Shown: positions 34,427-43,016 of the stretch, piece by piece | How the letters are laid out: each line of letters opens with the position of its first letter | Numbering within the stretch: position 1 is the stretch's first letter | NCBI GenBank assembly: GCA_028284945.1 | Contig: JANQQJ010000035.1 | Span: 1-64,000, forward strand | Origin: Alphaproteobacteria bacterium | GTDB lineage: Bacteria; Pseudomonadota; Alphaproteobacteria; SMXS01 | Length of the DNA stretch: 64,000 nt | Direction of reading: 5' to 3' | Translations under genes and position numbers: made by a program | The notes under the pieces: generated by a model | Database searches by the model: none | The model's input: only the letters and a program-made list of their open reading frames with translations | What the model was told of the DNA's origin: nothing

Positions 34427-34809
34427 CCGGCTGCTGCCCGCCGCTCTTTCACCGCAGCGTCGATCAACGCCAGGATCGCAGGTCGCTCCGCATCAGCAAT
34501 CGACTTGTTCTTGATGTGCCGGAGTTTGGCGCCGGTGCCTTCCAGCAGGCCAGCCGGATCGTCCAAAGTTGCGCCCTGGTAGAAACCCAGATTGATCCAG
34601 TTTTTGTGCGGCATGATATAGGCATAACCGTCGATCATCTTGCGTGGGCCCAGGCCATAGCTCGCGGCCCGGTCGCCCAGCCGCACCACCTCGCAGGCTT
34701 CAGGATGACGGGCGATCACGATCTCGCGCAGCCGTTTGACAATGGGCCGCAAATCGGGCTCGGTCATTTCTAATAGGTCTTCAAATGTCCCGATTTTGGC
34801 ATTGCTCAT
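34423..34809 (-). CDS. DUF1801 domain protein
   Basis: The 128-aa protein starts at ATG 34809 (a longer form from 34836 is possible). It has the YdhG/DUF1801 pattern: L-R-P-I-V-K-R-L-R-E-I-V, a central D-G-Y-A-Y-I-M-P-H-K-N-W-I-N-L-G-F-Y segment and a C-terminal R-H-I-K-N-K-S helix. Role unknown. It is convergent with cysH; its divergent neighbour is the tRNA gene. Confidence 0.75.
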   Translation of the reverse strand: MSNAKIGTFEDLLEMTEPDLRPIVKRLREIVIARHPEACEVVRLGDRAASYGLGPRKMIDGYAYIMPHKNWINLGFYQGATLDDPAGLLEGTGAKLRHIKNKSIADAERPAILALIDAAVKERRAAAG

Positions 34810-34924
34810 CGTGATCGCCCTAGCTTCTGTCGTCACCCAGACTAAAGCCCGACCGCGGAGGCAAACAACCTGCGCCGCGGCCTTGCAGGCCCCCCGCTAT
34901 TTTGCTACTTCCTCTCCCCCAACT

Positions 34925-35012
34925 GCGGTCGTGGCGGAATTGGTAGACGCGCAGCGTTGAGGTCGCTGTGGGCGATGAGCCCGTGGAAGTTCGAGTCTTC
35001 TCGACCGCACCA
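34925..35012 (+). tRNA. tRNA-Leu (anticodon GAG)
   Basis: An 88-nt class II tRNA has acceptor arms GCGGTCG (34925-34931) and CGACCGC (35002-35008), discriminator A and encoded CCA (35010-35012). The anticodon stem CAGCG/CGCTG encloses loop TTGAGGT with GAG at 34959-34961. A long variable arm and the TTCGAGT T-loop are present. It reads CUC and CUU. Confidence 0.95.
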
Positions 35013-35019
35013 GATTCGG

Positions 35020-35063
35020 AAAGACCTGCAGGGCGTCCTATGTATGGCCTGCAGGTCTTTTTT
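35020..35063 (+). terminator. Intrinsic terminator after tRNA-Leu
   Basis: Perfect 12-bp arms AAGACCTGCAGG and CCTGCAGGTCTT (35021-35032 and 35048-35059) enclose a 15-nt loop and are followed by a run of Ts to 35063. It starts 8 nt after the tRNA CCA end and stops only 14 nt before the mgtE start codon. Confidence 0.88.
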
Positions 35064-35077
35064 GACGGAGAGTGCTG

Positions 35078-36472
35078 ATGGAGCCGGAAGAAGCGATCAC
35101 TGATCCGCGTCCCGCCGCCAGCGGCGAAGCATCCTCCGTCGTTTCTCCCGACGTCGTCCGCGAAGTTGCCGACGCGCTCCGCAACGATAATCTTGAATTT
35201 GTTCGCCGTTTGATGGGCGAATTCCACGCCGCCGACCAAGCGGACTTGATCGAGCAATTGGCGCCCAAGGTACGGCGCAAGCTGCTTGACGAGGTGCGCG
35301 AGTCTCTGATGCCGGAGGCGCTGCCCGAGCTCGAAGAGCATGTTCGTGACGCGGTCATCGATCAGTTCGAGCCGGAAGAAATTGCAGCGGCGATTACCGA
35401 ACTTGATGCCGATGACGCGGCCTATGTGATCGAGGACCTGGAAGAGGTCGACCGGCAGGAGGTGCTCGACTCGGTTCCAGACGAAGAGCGGGCTGAGGTT
35501 GAGGCCGCGCTCGGCTTCCCGGAAGACAGCGCCGGGCGCCTGATGCAGCGGGATTTCATCTCGGTGCCGTCATATTGGACCGTGGGTCAGGCGCTGGATT
35601 ACATGCGCGACACCGATGACCTGCCGAATGACTTTTACGAAATCTTCGTCGTGGATGCGCGGATGAAGCCGGTCGGTACCGTGCCGCTCAACCAGTTTCT
35701 GCGCGCCAAGCGGCCCGTCACGGTTGAAGAGATCATGCAGCCCGAACCGATCTTGATCGATGCATCAACCGATCAGGAAGAGGTCGCGTTCCAGTTCCGG
35801 CAATACAATCTGCTGTCGGCGCTGGTCGTCGACAGTGAAAAGCGCCTGCTTGGCGTGATCATGGTCGACGACGTGGTTGATGTGATTCAGGAAGAGGCCG
35901 AAGAAGACATCATGCTCCTCGGCGGTGTCAGCGAGGGCGGTGTGCACGACTCCACACTGCGCACGACACGCGACCGTTTTATCTGGCTGTTGGCCAATTT
36001 GGCGACGGCCATTGCTGCCTCGCTGGTCATCGCCCAGTTCGACGCCAGCATCGAGCAGATGGTGGCTCTCGCCATCCTGATGCCGATTGTCGCCTCCATG
36101 GGCGGCAATGCCGGCACGCAGACCTTGACCGTTGCTGTGCGCGCGCTGGGCATGAAGGAACTGACCACCAGCAATATGCTGCGCACGATCTCGCGCGAGC
36201 TGATGGTGGGCGGAATCAACGGGGTTCTGTTCGCTGTCATTATGGGTGTGGCGGCCGCGCTCTGGTTCGATAATTGGCCGCTGGGCGGCGTGATCGGCGC
36301 GGCCATGATTATCAATATGATCGTTGCGGCGCTGGCGGGCATTCTGGTACCCATCGGCCTCTCGCGCGCCGGTGTCGATCCTGCCGTCGCCTCCAGTGTT
36401 TTTGTCACCACGGTGACCGACGTTATTGGCTTCCTGGCCTTTCTGGGCCTGGCCTCCATTGTCTTGCTCTAG
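35078..36472 (+). CDS. mgtE: Magnesium transporter MgtE
   Basis: The 464-aa inner-membrane Mg2+ channel has an N-terminal superhelical acidic domain (about 30-150), two CBS domains that sense Mg2+ (about 150-270), and five C-terminal membrane helices carrying the family segment P-I-V-A-S-M-G-G-N-A-G-T-Q-T. ATG 35078 has a GGAG site; a GTG six nt upstream is less likely. There is almost no room for a promoter between the tRNA terminator and this start. The thiolase gene follows after 12 nt. Confidence 0.94.
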   Translation: MEPEEAITDPRPAASGEASSVVSPDVVREVADALRNDNLEFVRRLMGEFHAADQADLIEQLAPKVRRKLLDEVRESLMPEALPELEEHVRDAVIDQFEPEEIAAAITELDADDAAYVIEDLEEVDRQEVLDSVPDEERAEVEAALGFPEDSAGRLMQRDFISVPSYWTVGQALDYMRDTDDLPNDFYEIFVVDARMKPVGTVPLNQFLRAKRPVTVEEIMQPEPILIDASTDQEEVAFQFRQYNLLSALVVDSEKRLLGVIMVDDVVDVIQEEAEEDIMLLGGVSEGGVHDSTLRTTRDRFIWLLANLATAIAASLVIAQFDASIEQMVALAILMPIVASMGGNAGTQTLTVAVRALGMKELTTSNMLRTISRELMVGGINGVLFAVIMGVAAALWFDNWPLGGVIGAAMIINMIVAALAGILVPIGLSRAGVDPAVASSVFVTTVTDVIGFLAFLGLASIVLL

Positions 36473-36484
36473 AAGGAGAATTCC

Positions 36485-37669
36485 ATGTCAGAAGATCCCA
36501 TCGTCATCGCCGGCATTGGCCGCACCCCCATGGGCGGTTTTCAGGGCGAATTGTCGTCCATGAAGGCGACCGACCTCGGCGGCGTGGCCGTCGAAAAGGC
36601 CATTGGCGAGTCGGGTATCGCGCCGGAAGACTTCGATGAATGCGTGATGGGCTGCGTCCTGCCGGCCGGGCTGGGCCAGGCGCCCGCGCGCCAGGCGGGA
36701 ATCGCTGGCGGCCTGCCGGTCAGTGTGGGGGCCACCACCGTTAACAAGATGTGTGGGTCGGGCATGAAGGCGGTGATGCAGTCGCACGACATGATAGCCG
36801 CGGGCGTAGCTGATATCATCGTCGCTGGTGGGTTGGAGAGCATGAGCAATGCGCCCTACCTGTTGCCCAAGGCACGCCAGGGTCTGCGCATGGGCCATGG
36901 TGAGGTGAAAGACCATATGTTCGTCGATGGCCTTGAGGATTTTAACGACAACCGGCTGATGGGCACCTATGCCGAGGCGACCGCCCAGCGCTATCAGTTT
37001 ACGCGCGAGCAGCAGGATGACTTTGCGATCAACTCCCTAAAGCGCGCTCAGACCGCCAATGAAGACGGCACCTTTGCCCGCGAGATCGCGCCGGTCACCA
37101 TCGAGACCCGCAAGGGCGAGACGGTGATCGATACCGACGAACAGCCGCGCAATGCCGATCTGGAGAAGATTCCGAACCTGCGTCCTGCCTTTGCCAAGGA
37201 CGGCTCGGTCACCGCGGCCAATTCCAGCTCGATCTCTGACGGGGCGGCGGCACTGGTGCTGATGCGACGGTCGGAAGCTGAAAAACGCGGTGTAACACCC
37301 CTCGCCACGATCATCGGCCAGGCCACCTTCGCGCAAGAGCCGGAATGGTTCACCACCGCCCCGGTCGGTGCGGTGAAGCGCCTGTTCGACAAGACGGGCT
37401 GGACCAAGGAAAGCGTTGACCTGTTTGAGGTCAACGAAGCTTTTGCGGTCGTCCCCATGGCGGTCATGAACGACCTAGGCGTCAGCCACGATGTATTGAA
37501 CGTGCATGGTGGAGCCTGCGCGCTAGGGCACCCGGTGGGGGCGTCCGGCGCGCGGATTTTGGTGACGCTGCTGGGCGCGCTCGAAAAGCACGATCTGAAG
37601 CGGGGCGTTGCCGGCATCTGCCTCGGCGGCGGTGAGGCCACAGCCATGGCGATTGAACGCGCGGCCTGA
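36485..37669 (+). CDS. Acetyl-CoA acetyltransferase (thiolase)
   Basis: The 394-aa thiolase has nucleophile C90 in N-K-M-C-G-S-G, the His motif G-G-A-C-A-L-G-H-P-V-G-A-S-G, and the second catalytic Cys at about 379 in G-I-C-L-G-G-G. It is of the degradative/biosynthetic acetoacetyl-CoA type and could supply PHB synthesis or finish beta-oxidation. AGAAGGAG precedes ATG 36485. Isozyme naming (phaA/atoB) is not decided by sequence alone. Confidence 0.92.
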   Translation: MSEDPIVIAGIGRTPMGGFQGELSSMKATDLGGVAVEKAIGESGIAPEDFDECVMGCVLPAGLGQAPARQAGIAGGLPVSVGATTVNKMCGSGMKAVMQSHDMIAAGVADIIVAGGLESMSNAPYLLPKARQGLRMGHGEVKDHMFVDGLEDFNDNRLMGTYAEATAQRYQFTREQQDDFAINSLKRAQTANEDGTFAREIAPVTIETRKGETVIDTDEQPRNADLEKIPNLRPAFAKDGSVTAANSSSISDGAAALVLMRRSEAEKRGVTPLATIIGQATFAQEPEWFTTAPVGAVKRLFDKTGWTKESVDLFEVNEAFAVVPMAVMNDLGVSHDVLNVHGGACALGHPVGASGARILVTLLGALEKHDLKRGVAGICLGGGEATAMAIERAA

Positions 37670-37740
37670 TGCAATAGTCATTGGTCTCTAAAGTCTGAGG
37701 CGTCTAACATGGGTCATTCATAAGCACGACGACCCCAACA

Positions 37741-37876
37741 GCCGTTCGGCCTGAGGAGGGTCGGGCAGGTCGGGACCCGTCTCGAAGGCTTCCTGCGAAC
37801 GGCTTTTGGAGTGTTTCAGCCCGTTCGATCAGACCCTTCGAGACGCCCGCTGAAGCGGGCTCCTCAGGGCGAACGG
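37741..37876. repeat. Class 1 intergenic double-hairpin repeat, copy C
   Basis: Two opposed halves: the first (37741-37806) runs from GCCGTTCGGCCTGAGGAG to CGAACGGC; the second runs from CCCGTTCG through TTCGAGACG and the hairpin GCCCGCTGAAGCGGGC to CTCCTCAGGGCGAACGG. The surrounding 370-bp gap (37670-38039) otherwise shows no gene, promoter or RNA that I can support. Confidence 0.85.
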
Positions 37877-38039
37877 CCTGAAAGCCAACAAAGCCAAACT
37901 AAACGCCTGTGGGCTAGACATCGCTGGCCGCCCCTTGCGTATGCCGATCCCCATATCAACAGCCTTCCATTGTAGCCCCAATTTTGATTGCATAGGCGGG
38001 AAAGATTCATGGGGATCAATCTGTCGGGGAGGATGAGCT

Positions 38040-39422
38040 ATGGAAAGAGACTTTGACGTCATTGTCATCGGTTCAGGCGCTGCAGGCCTAGCGGCTGCTG
38101 TTTCCGCGGCAGACAGCGGTGCGTCTGTTCTGGTGGTGGAAGGCGAAACGCAGGTTGGGGGCTCGTCGCGGCTTTCCGGCGGGCACTTCTATGCCGCCGG
38201 GACCTCTGTTCAGGAAGAAGCGGGCGTGGTCGGGGACAACGCCGACGCCATGTTTGAACACTACATGACGCTCAATCAGCACCTGGTCGATCCGGCCGTG
38301 GTGCGCCGCTATTGCGATCTGTCCGCGCCAACGCTGGAATGGGTGATGGGCCTGGGGGTGAAGTATCCCGCGGACCAGCTCTATGCCTCCGGTGTCGGCT
38401 CGACCCCGCGGGGACATCCGCCTGAAGGTGAAGGCCAGGAAGTCATCAATGTGCTCGAAGGTCACCGCAGCCATAAGGGTGTCGATCTTGTGCTTGATGC
38501 GCGTGTCACGTCGCTGATCACCAATGACGAGGGCCGGGTGACAGGCGTACGCATTGGCGACGACGAAGCGACCGCCGGGGCCGTCATCATGGCGACCGGC
38601 GGATTTGGCAATAATCCTGAAATGATCGAAAAGTACCTGCCTCAGGCCGCCGCTACGGGCGACTGGGGCTGGTATATCGGGGCCGATGGTGCGCGGGGCG
38701 ACGGGATCACCCTGGGCGAATCCGTTGGCGGTGTGGTCGATGGCCATGACCGCGCCTTGCTTCTCGCGACGCCGGGATTCAGCCGCGACCTCGAAGTCGC
38801 CTTGCCCAGCTGGATCATCATGGTGAACCAGTATGGCCGGCGGTTCTGCGACGAAACCGGTAACTACACCGTCATTGCCGGGCTGCTGGACAAGCAGGGC
38901 GGACCGGTTTACGCAGTCTTTGACGAGCCGACGCGGGCGGCAGCAAAGCGGACTCCGTTGTTCCAAGCCTATTGGGTGAATGAAGTCCTGGAACAGAAGG
39001 CTGACGATGGCCGGATTCTCCGTGCCGACTCACTGGCCGAACTCGCGGCGCTGGCCGGTATCGATGCGGAGGGGTTGGAAGGTACGGCGCAACGCTATAA
39101 CAACGATGTGGAGGCGGGCGAGGACACGGCCTTCTTCAAACAGGGCCCGCTGTCGCCGATCAGAACAGCGCCGTTTTATGCGGTAGAAATCAGGCCCGCC
39201 ATCCTCTGCTGGACCGGTACTGGCTTGCGAATCAATGCGGATACCTGCGTGATCGACAAGGCCGAGAAACCGATCCGGGGCCTCTATGCCGCGGGTGAAA
39301 CGGTGGGCAATTTGCACGGCGACGTCTATGTCGGCGGCGGCGGGTCCTATGGCCCGTGCCTGGTTTTCGGTAAACTCGCAGGCGAAAATGCTGCGAAATA
39401 TGCCCAGATGCTGAATGACTGA
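38040..39422 (+). CDS. FAD-dependent oxidoreductase (KstD/fumarate reductase flavoprotein-like)
   Basis: The 460-aa flavoprotein has the FAD motif V-I-G-S-G-A-A-G-L-A-A-A at about 10-21, the G-G-S-S-R-L-S-G-G-H substrate-domain segment, and a C-terminal G-L-Y-A-A-G-E-T ... Y-G-G-G-G-S-Y-G-P-type FAD-closing segment (here V-G-G-G-G-S). It belongs to the FAD_binding_2 group, which includes 3-ketosteroid delta-1-dehydrogenases and soluble fumarate reductases. The substrate is not determined. A GGGGAGG site precedes ATG 38040. Confidence 0.85.
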   Translation: MERDFDVIVIGSGAAGLAAAVSAADSGASVLVVEGETQVGGSSRLSGGHFYAAGTSVQEEAGVVGDNADAMFEHYMTLNQHLVDPAVVRRYCDLSAPTLEWVMGLGVKYPADQLYASGVGSTPRGHPPEGEGQEVINVLEGHRSHKGVDLVLDARVTSLITNDEGRVTGVRIGDDEATAGAVIMATGGFGNNPEMIEKYLPQAAATGDWGWYIGADGARGDGITLGESVGGVVDGHDRALLLATPGFSRDLEVALPSWIIMVNQYGRRFCDETGNYTVIAGLLDKQGGPVYAVFDEPTRAAAKRTPLFQAYWVNEVLEQKADDGRILRADSLAELAALAGIDAEGLEGTAQRYNNDVEAGEDTAFFKQGPLSPIRTAPFYAVEIRPAILCWTGTGLRINADTCVIDKAEKPIRGLYAAGETVGNLHGDVYVGGGGSYGPCLVFGKLAGENAAKYAQMLND

Positions 39423-39452
39423 CATGCTGCTGCGGTATCAGGATAGGAGCGC

Positions 39453-39857
39453 ATGACTGTTCACATCTCCCGCCCGGCCGTCGGCGTTCGGGATCTCGAC
39501 CACCTCAAGGAGGTGATGGCCGCGCGTAGTCCCGGCATCTACATCACCACCCGCAATGTGCCGAAGCGGACGGAAGAGCTGTTGGACGGCGGCTCGGTCT
39601 ATTGGATCATCGGCGGGCAGTTCCGCGCCCGCCAGCGCGCGCTCAAAGTCGAGCGGCTGGAAGACGATAATGGCCGTGGCTATTGCAACATCTATCTGGA
39701 TGCGGAAGTCGTCGTGACCCAGCCCTATCCCCGCCGCGCGCATCAGGGCTGGCGCTATCTCGATCCCGCCGATGCCCCGCCTGACCTGAAGGAAGGCGAC
39801 ACCGCTGACCTGCCCCCGGAGATGGCCGCGGAGCTGAAGGATTTGGGGCTGATTTGA
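39453..39857 (+). CDS. DUF1489 family protein
   Basis: The 134-aa soluble protein has the conserved DUF1489 pattern: a P-K-R-x-E-E-L-L-D-G-G-S-V-Y-W-I-I middle segment, the I-Y-L-D-A-E-V-V segment and the A-H-Q-G-W-R-Y-L end. It is common in alphaproteobacteria as a single-copy gene of unknown role. It follows the flavoprotein by 30 nt and is convergent with the GST gene. Confidence 0.85.
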   Translation: MTVHISRPAVGVRDLDHLKEVMAARSPGIYITTRNVPKRTEELLDGGSVYWIIGGQFRARQRALKVERLEDDNGRGYCNIYLDAEVVVTQPYPRRAHQGWRYLDPADAPPDLKEGDTADLPPEMAAELKDLGLI

Positions 39858-39891
39858 TGCGTCGGTGCCGGCGTCTTCAGTTGCACAGACG

Positions 39892-39929
39892 CCCCTCACC
39901 CTAACCCTCTCCCCGGGGGGAGAGGGAAT
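39892..39929. repeat. Class 3 short palindromic repeat, copy A
   Basis: CCCTCACCCTAACC is followed by CTCTCCCC/GGGGAGAG arms. The same element in the same orientation lies at 40684, so the pair brackets the GST gene. It occupies the convergent gap 39858-39965 and could act as a bidirectional terminator. Confidence 0.8.
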
Positions 39930-39965
39930 CATATCGAATTCCCTAATCCGCCGCATACGTCCTGA

Positions 39966-40679
39966 TCAGGCGGTTGTTGTCTCTGCTATCGCCGCGCGAA
40001 GCGATGCTTCGATCTGGCCGCTGCACCATTCGTCACCGAATTCGGCGTCGGTTCGGGCACGCAGTTTCGCCTGTTCGGGCAGCGCCCCAAGCCGATCGCA
40101 AAGACCGGCGATACTGGGCGCGGCAGCATCGAGCATGGGCCTGAGCGTCGGGAACTTATCCGTCATCACGCCCCAGAGGACGTGGGCGGTGAAATCCGCG
40201 ATCCCGGGCGTGTCGGTGCCCAGCATGTAACCGGAGCCTTCGGTCATGCCGTGGCGGCAGCCCATCTCTTCAAAAATCGTCATCCAGCGGCTCAGGCGGG
40301 GTTGGTAGGCCGCCCAGCTCTCCGCCGTCCACATCTGCGCGCCATTATGCAGCGTCATGTCATAAAGCACGTCATCGGCGTCACAGACGATCTTGTGGGT
40401 CAGCGCAGCGCCCACCGGGGTGCCAGGCAGCAGTCCATGTTTACCGCCCAGATAAGCAAGGATCGCGGGCGTCTGGGACAGGGAGACATCTGCCGCGTGA
40501 TCGATCAGCACCGGCGGCCCCATATGTGGCACCGGCTGGTCCGCGGGCGCTGCGTCCTTCAGGTCAATGATAGCGTCCATGCCGGGTTCGTCCCAGCTCG
40601 CTCCCACATGGGCCAGAACGGCGCGGATGAACTGCCCGCGAAACGCAATCGGCCAGTAATAGAGCGTGTAGTCAACCAT
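39966..40679 (-). CDS. Glutathione S-transferase family protein
   Basis: The 237-aa protein has an N-terminal thioredoxin-like domain (Y-T-L-Y-Y-W-P-I-A-F-R-G start, G-P-P-V-L-I-D cis-Pro segment, L-S-Q-T-P-A-I glutathione-binding segment) and an all-helical C-terminal domain. It is probably a cytosolic conjugating or reducing enzyme; substrate unknown. It is flanked on both sides by the same class 3 repeat. Confidence 0.85.
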   Translation of the reverse strand: MVDYTLYYWPIAFRGQFIRAVLAHVGASWDEPGMDAIIDLKDAAPADQPVPHMGPPVLIDHAADVSLSQTPAILAYLGGKHGLLPGTPVGAALTHKIVCDADDVLYDMTLHNGAQMWTAESWAAYQPRLSRWMTIFEEMGCRHGMTEGSGYMLGTDTPGIADFTAHVLWGVMTDKFPTLRPMLDAAAPSIAGLCDRLGALPEQAKLRARTDAEFGDEWCSGQIEASLRAAIAETTTA

Positions 40680-40683
40680 GGCT

Positions 40684-40730
40684 GCCCCTCACTCTCATCC
40701 TAACCCTCTCCCCACGGGGGAGAGGGAATT
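40684..40730. repeat. Class 3 short palindromic repeat, copy B
   Basis: It has the same order as copy A: CCCCTCACTCTCATCCTAACC, then arms CCTCTCCCC and GGGGGAGAGG. It lies between the panC stop and the GST start on the minus strand, where it may terminate panC transcription. Confidence 0.8.
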
Positions 40731-40743
40731 GCCTCGTGCCCCC

Positions 40744-41595
40744 TCATTCCACCGCCCAATTGTCGATCAGGCGGGTTTTGCCCAGGCGGGCGGCGCCGAA
40801 GACGCGGGCCGGGCGGTCAATGGCGGACGCCAGTTCAAGGGTCTCCGCATGGCGAACTTCGATGTAATCGATGGAGTCGAATCCTTCGGCAATGAGCGCC
40901 ATTTTGGCCGTGTCGCAGGCGGCTGCCGGGTCACCGCCGGCCAGCACCCTGTCGCGCACGGTTTGCAGTTCGCGGGGGAAATGTGCAGCGATATGGCGCT
41001 GCGCCTCGCTTAGATACCGGTTGCGGGATGACAAGGCGAGCCCGTCCTCCTCACGCATAATCGCCCCGCCCAGAATCTCGACGGGGATGTCGAGGTCGGC
41101 CGCCATGCGGCGGATTACCTGCAGCTGCTGATAGTCCTTTTCGCCAAAGATCGCGATATCGGGCAGGCATTGCAGCAGCAGCTTGGCGACAATCTGCGTC
41201 ACCCCGTCGAAATGCCCGGGCCGGTGGGCACCACATAGCACGTCGGTTAAGCCGGTCACCCGAACCTGCGTTGAAAACCCGTCCGGGTACATTTCGCCGA
41301 CGGCGGGGGCAAAGGCGACATCCGCGCCCAGCCGGTTCAGATGATCGACATCGTCGTCTTCGACCCTTGGATAGGCGTCGAAATCCTCATTCGGGCCAAA
41401 CTGCGTCGGGTTGACGAAAATGCTGACGACAAGCCGGTCGGCCTTCTGCTGTGCCAGTTGCATCAGCGACAAATGGCCTTCATGCAGCGCGCCCATGGTG
41501 GGCACCAGGGCAACCGTTTCCCCAGCGTCGCGCCAATCGCGCACTTGCCGCCTTAGGTCACTGACCATACGTATGGTTTGCGTCTCGCCAGGCAT
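40744..41595 (-). CDS. panC: Pantothenate synthetase
   Basis: The 283-aa enzyme joins pantoate and beta-alanine using ATP, in coenzyme A synthesis. Visible are P-T-M-G-A-L-H-E-G-H (HIGH-like), the F-V-N-P-T-Q-F segment, F-G-E-K-D-Y-Q-Q-L and the A-L-S-S-R-N loop (KMSKS-like). I chose ATG 41595 rather than the TTG at 41604. panB is not adjacent. The divergent VWA gene starts 21 nt away. Confidence 0.95.
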   Translation of the reverse strand: MPGETQTIRMVSDLRRQVRDWRDAGETVALVPTMGALHEGHLSLMQLAQQKADRLVVSIFVNPTQFGPNEDFDAYPRVEDDDVDHLNRLGADVAFAPAVGEMYPDGFSTQVRVTGLTDVLCGAHRPGHFDGVTQIVAKLLLQCLPDIAIFGEKDYQQLQVIRRMAADLDIPVEILGGAIMREEDGLALSSRNRYLSEAQRHIAAHFPRELQTVRDRVLAGGDPAAACDTAKMALIAEGFDSIDYIEVRHAETLELASAIDRPARVFGAARLGKTRLIDNWAVE

Positions 41596-41616
41596 GGGGC
41601 GCAAGATACGGTAAGC

Positions 41617-42333
41617 ATGGCAGACAAGACACCCAAAATAGTCCCCGATACGTCATCTGATGTGGACGCGTTTCTGGAGAAGCTGGCAGCGACCCCGGCA
41701 CCGCACAAGGCGGCGCCCCGGGGGCGGCTGATCTTTGCGCTTGATGCGACCATGAGCCGGCAGCCCACCTGGGACCGCGCATGTCATATTCAGGCGGACA
41801 TGTTTCAGGCCGCGGCTGCTGTCGGCGCGCTCGACATCAAACTGATCTATTTCCGGGGACACCGGGAATGCCGGGCCAGCAAATGGTATTCGGAATCACC
41901 CCCGCTGCTGAACGCGATGACCAAAATCTACTGTCAGGGCGGCTACACACAGATTGAGCGGGTGCTGAAGCGCGCCGCCAAAGAGGTGAAAGACAGTCCG
42001 GTCAGCGCGCTGGTCTATGTGGGCGATGCCTGCGAGGAAGAGGTTGACCGGGTCTGCGGTGCCGCTGGAAGGCTGGGTGTTCATGGTGTGCCGGTCTTTA
42101 TGTTTCAGGACGGCGGTGAACCCTATGCAGAGGGCGTGTTCCGCGAGGTAGCGCGGTTGTCTGGCGGGGCCTATTGCCGGTTGGATGAAGGCAGTGCCGC
42201 TCAGCTTAAAGAACTGTTAAGTGCAGTGGCGGTTTTTGCCGCTGGTGGCAGGCGGGCCTTGTCAGATTATGGAAAAGCCCGTGGCGGTGCTGTATTAAGA
42301 TTGGCGAACCAGATGAAGGGTGGAACGAACTAG
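41617..42333 (+). CDS. VWA-domain protein
   Basis: This 238-aa protein with a von Willebrand factor A fold begins, after about 35 polar residues, with L-I-F-A-L-D-A-T-M-S-R-Q-P-T-W-D, a variant MIDAS motif with D-A-T-M-S. The later strand V-S-A-L-V-Y-V-G-D-A and the V-F-R-E-V-A-R-L-S-G-G-A segment are as in stand-alone VWA proteins. There is no signal peptide, so it is cytoplasmic. Its stop overlaps by 1 nt the GTG start of a membrane DnaJ protein; the pair probably works together. Role unknown. Confidence 0.78.
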   Translation: MADKTPKIVPDTSSDVDAFLEKLAATPAPHKAAPRGRLIFALDATMSRQPTWDRACHIQADMFQAAAAVGALDIKLIYFRGHRECRASKWYSESPPLLNAMTKIYCQGGYTQIERVLKRAAKEVKDSPVSALVYVGDACEEEVDRVCGAAGRLGVHGVPVFMFQDGGEPYAEGVFREVARLSGGAYCRLDEGSAAQLKELLSAVAVFAAGGRRALSDYGKARGGAVLRLANQMKGGTN

Positions 42334-43016
42334 TGGTCTGGGTCTTTATTGGGGCGATCGCCCTGATCGGAGTGTTGTTGTTGGCCAATTGGGCGGCGAA
42401 GGCGGATAAGTCATCGGTGCGGCAGATTGCCCGTTATTTTGGCGCGTTTCTGTTGTTTGCTGCGGCCCTTTTGCTGGCGACGCGGGGCGCGTTTCCGATT
42501 GCCGGTATTCTCGTCGTGCTTGCCATTGCCCTGGCGTCGCGTCGGGTGATCCCGTTTTTGGGCGGTGCGGCGAAATCTCCCGGGCAGAATTCGCAGGTCG
42601 AGACACGCTATCTGCGGGTCACCCTCGACCATGACAGTGGCGCGATTGATGGTGTAATCCGCGAAGGCGGCTATGCTGGCAAACGGCTCAGCGATCTGGA
42701 CCGGGTGCAGCTGACCGATCTTTACGAAATCCTTAAGTCCGATGATCCCGAAGGTGCGCGCCTGCTGGATGCCTATATGGCAAGGGCCTATGCCGGTGAA
42801 TGGCAGGAAGAGGGCGGCAGCGACGGCGTTTATGACAGCGGCTATATGACACCCAAAGAGGCGCGCGAAATTCTGGGTGTACGCTCCGGCGCGAGTGCCG
42901 AAGAGATCAAGGCGGCGCACCGCAACCTGATGAAAAAGTTTCATCCGGACCAGGGCGGCTCCACCTATTTCGCTGCGCGCCTGAATGAAGCGAAAGATCT
43001 GCTTCTGGACCTTTAA
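42333..43016 (+). CDS. Membrane-anchored J-domain protein
   Basis: The 227-aa protein has two or three N-terminal membrane segments (about 2-20, 32-50, 52-68), a linker, and a C-terminal J domain (about 170-227) with the H-P-D triad in K-K-F-H-P-D-Q-G-G. The topology resembles the Tim14/Pam18 type, which stimulates DnaK at a membrane. The start is GTG 42333 within TAGTG, overlapping the VWA stop by 1 nt. No other chaperone gene is adjacent. Confidence 0.82.
   Translation: MVWVFIGAIALIGVLLLANWAAKADKSSVRQIARYFGAFLLFAAALLLATRGAFPIAGILVVLAIALASRRVIPFLGGAAKSPGQNSQVETRYLRVTLDHDSGAIDGVIREGGYAGKRLSDLDRVQLTDLYEILKSDDPEGARLLDAYMARAYAGEWQEEGGSDGVYDSGYMTPKEAREILGVRSGASAEEIKAAHRNLMKKFHPDQGGSTYFAARLNEAKDLLLDL

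Noticed and set aside
35013-35077. Magnesium riboswitch (M-box or similar) before mgtE
   Set aside because: The segment is fully explained by the tRNA 3' end and a simple terminator hairpin; too short for known Mg2+ riboswitches.
37886-38039. Possible small gene or RNA in the gap before the KstD-like flavoprotein
   Set aside because: No start with ribosome site, no stable hairpin and no promoter-like pair beyond chance could be found.
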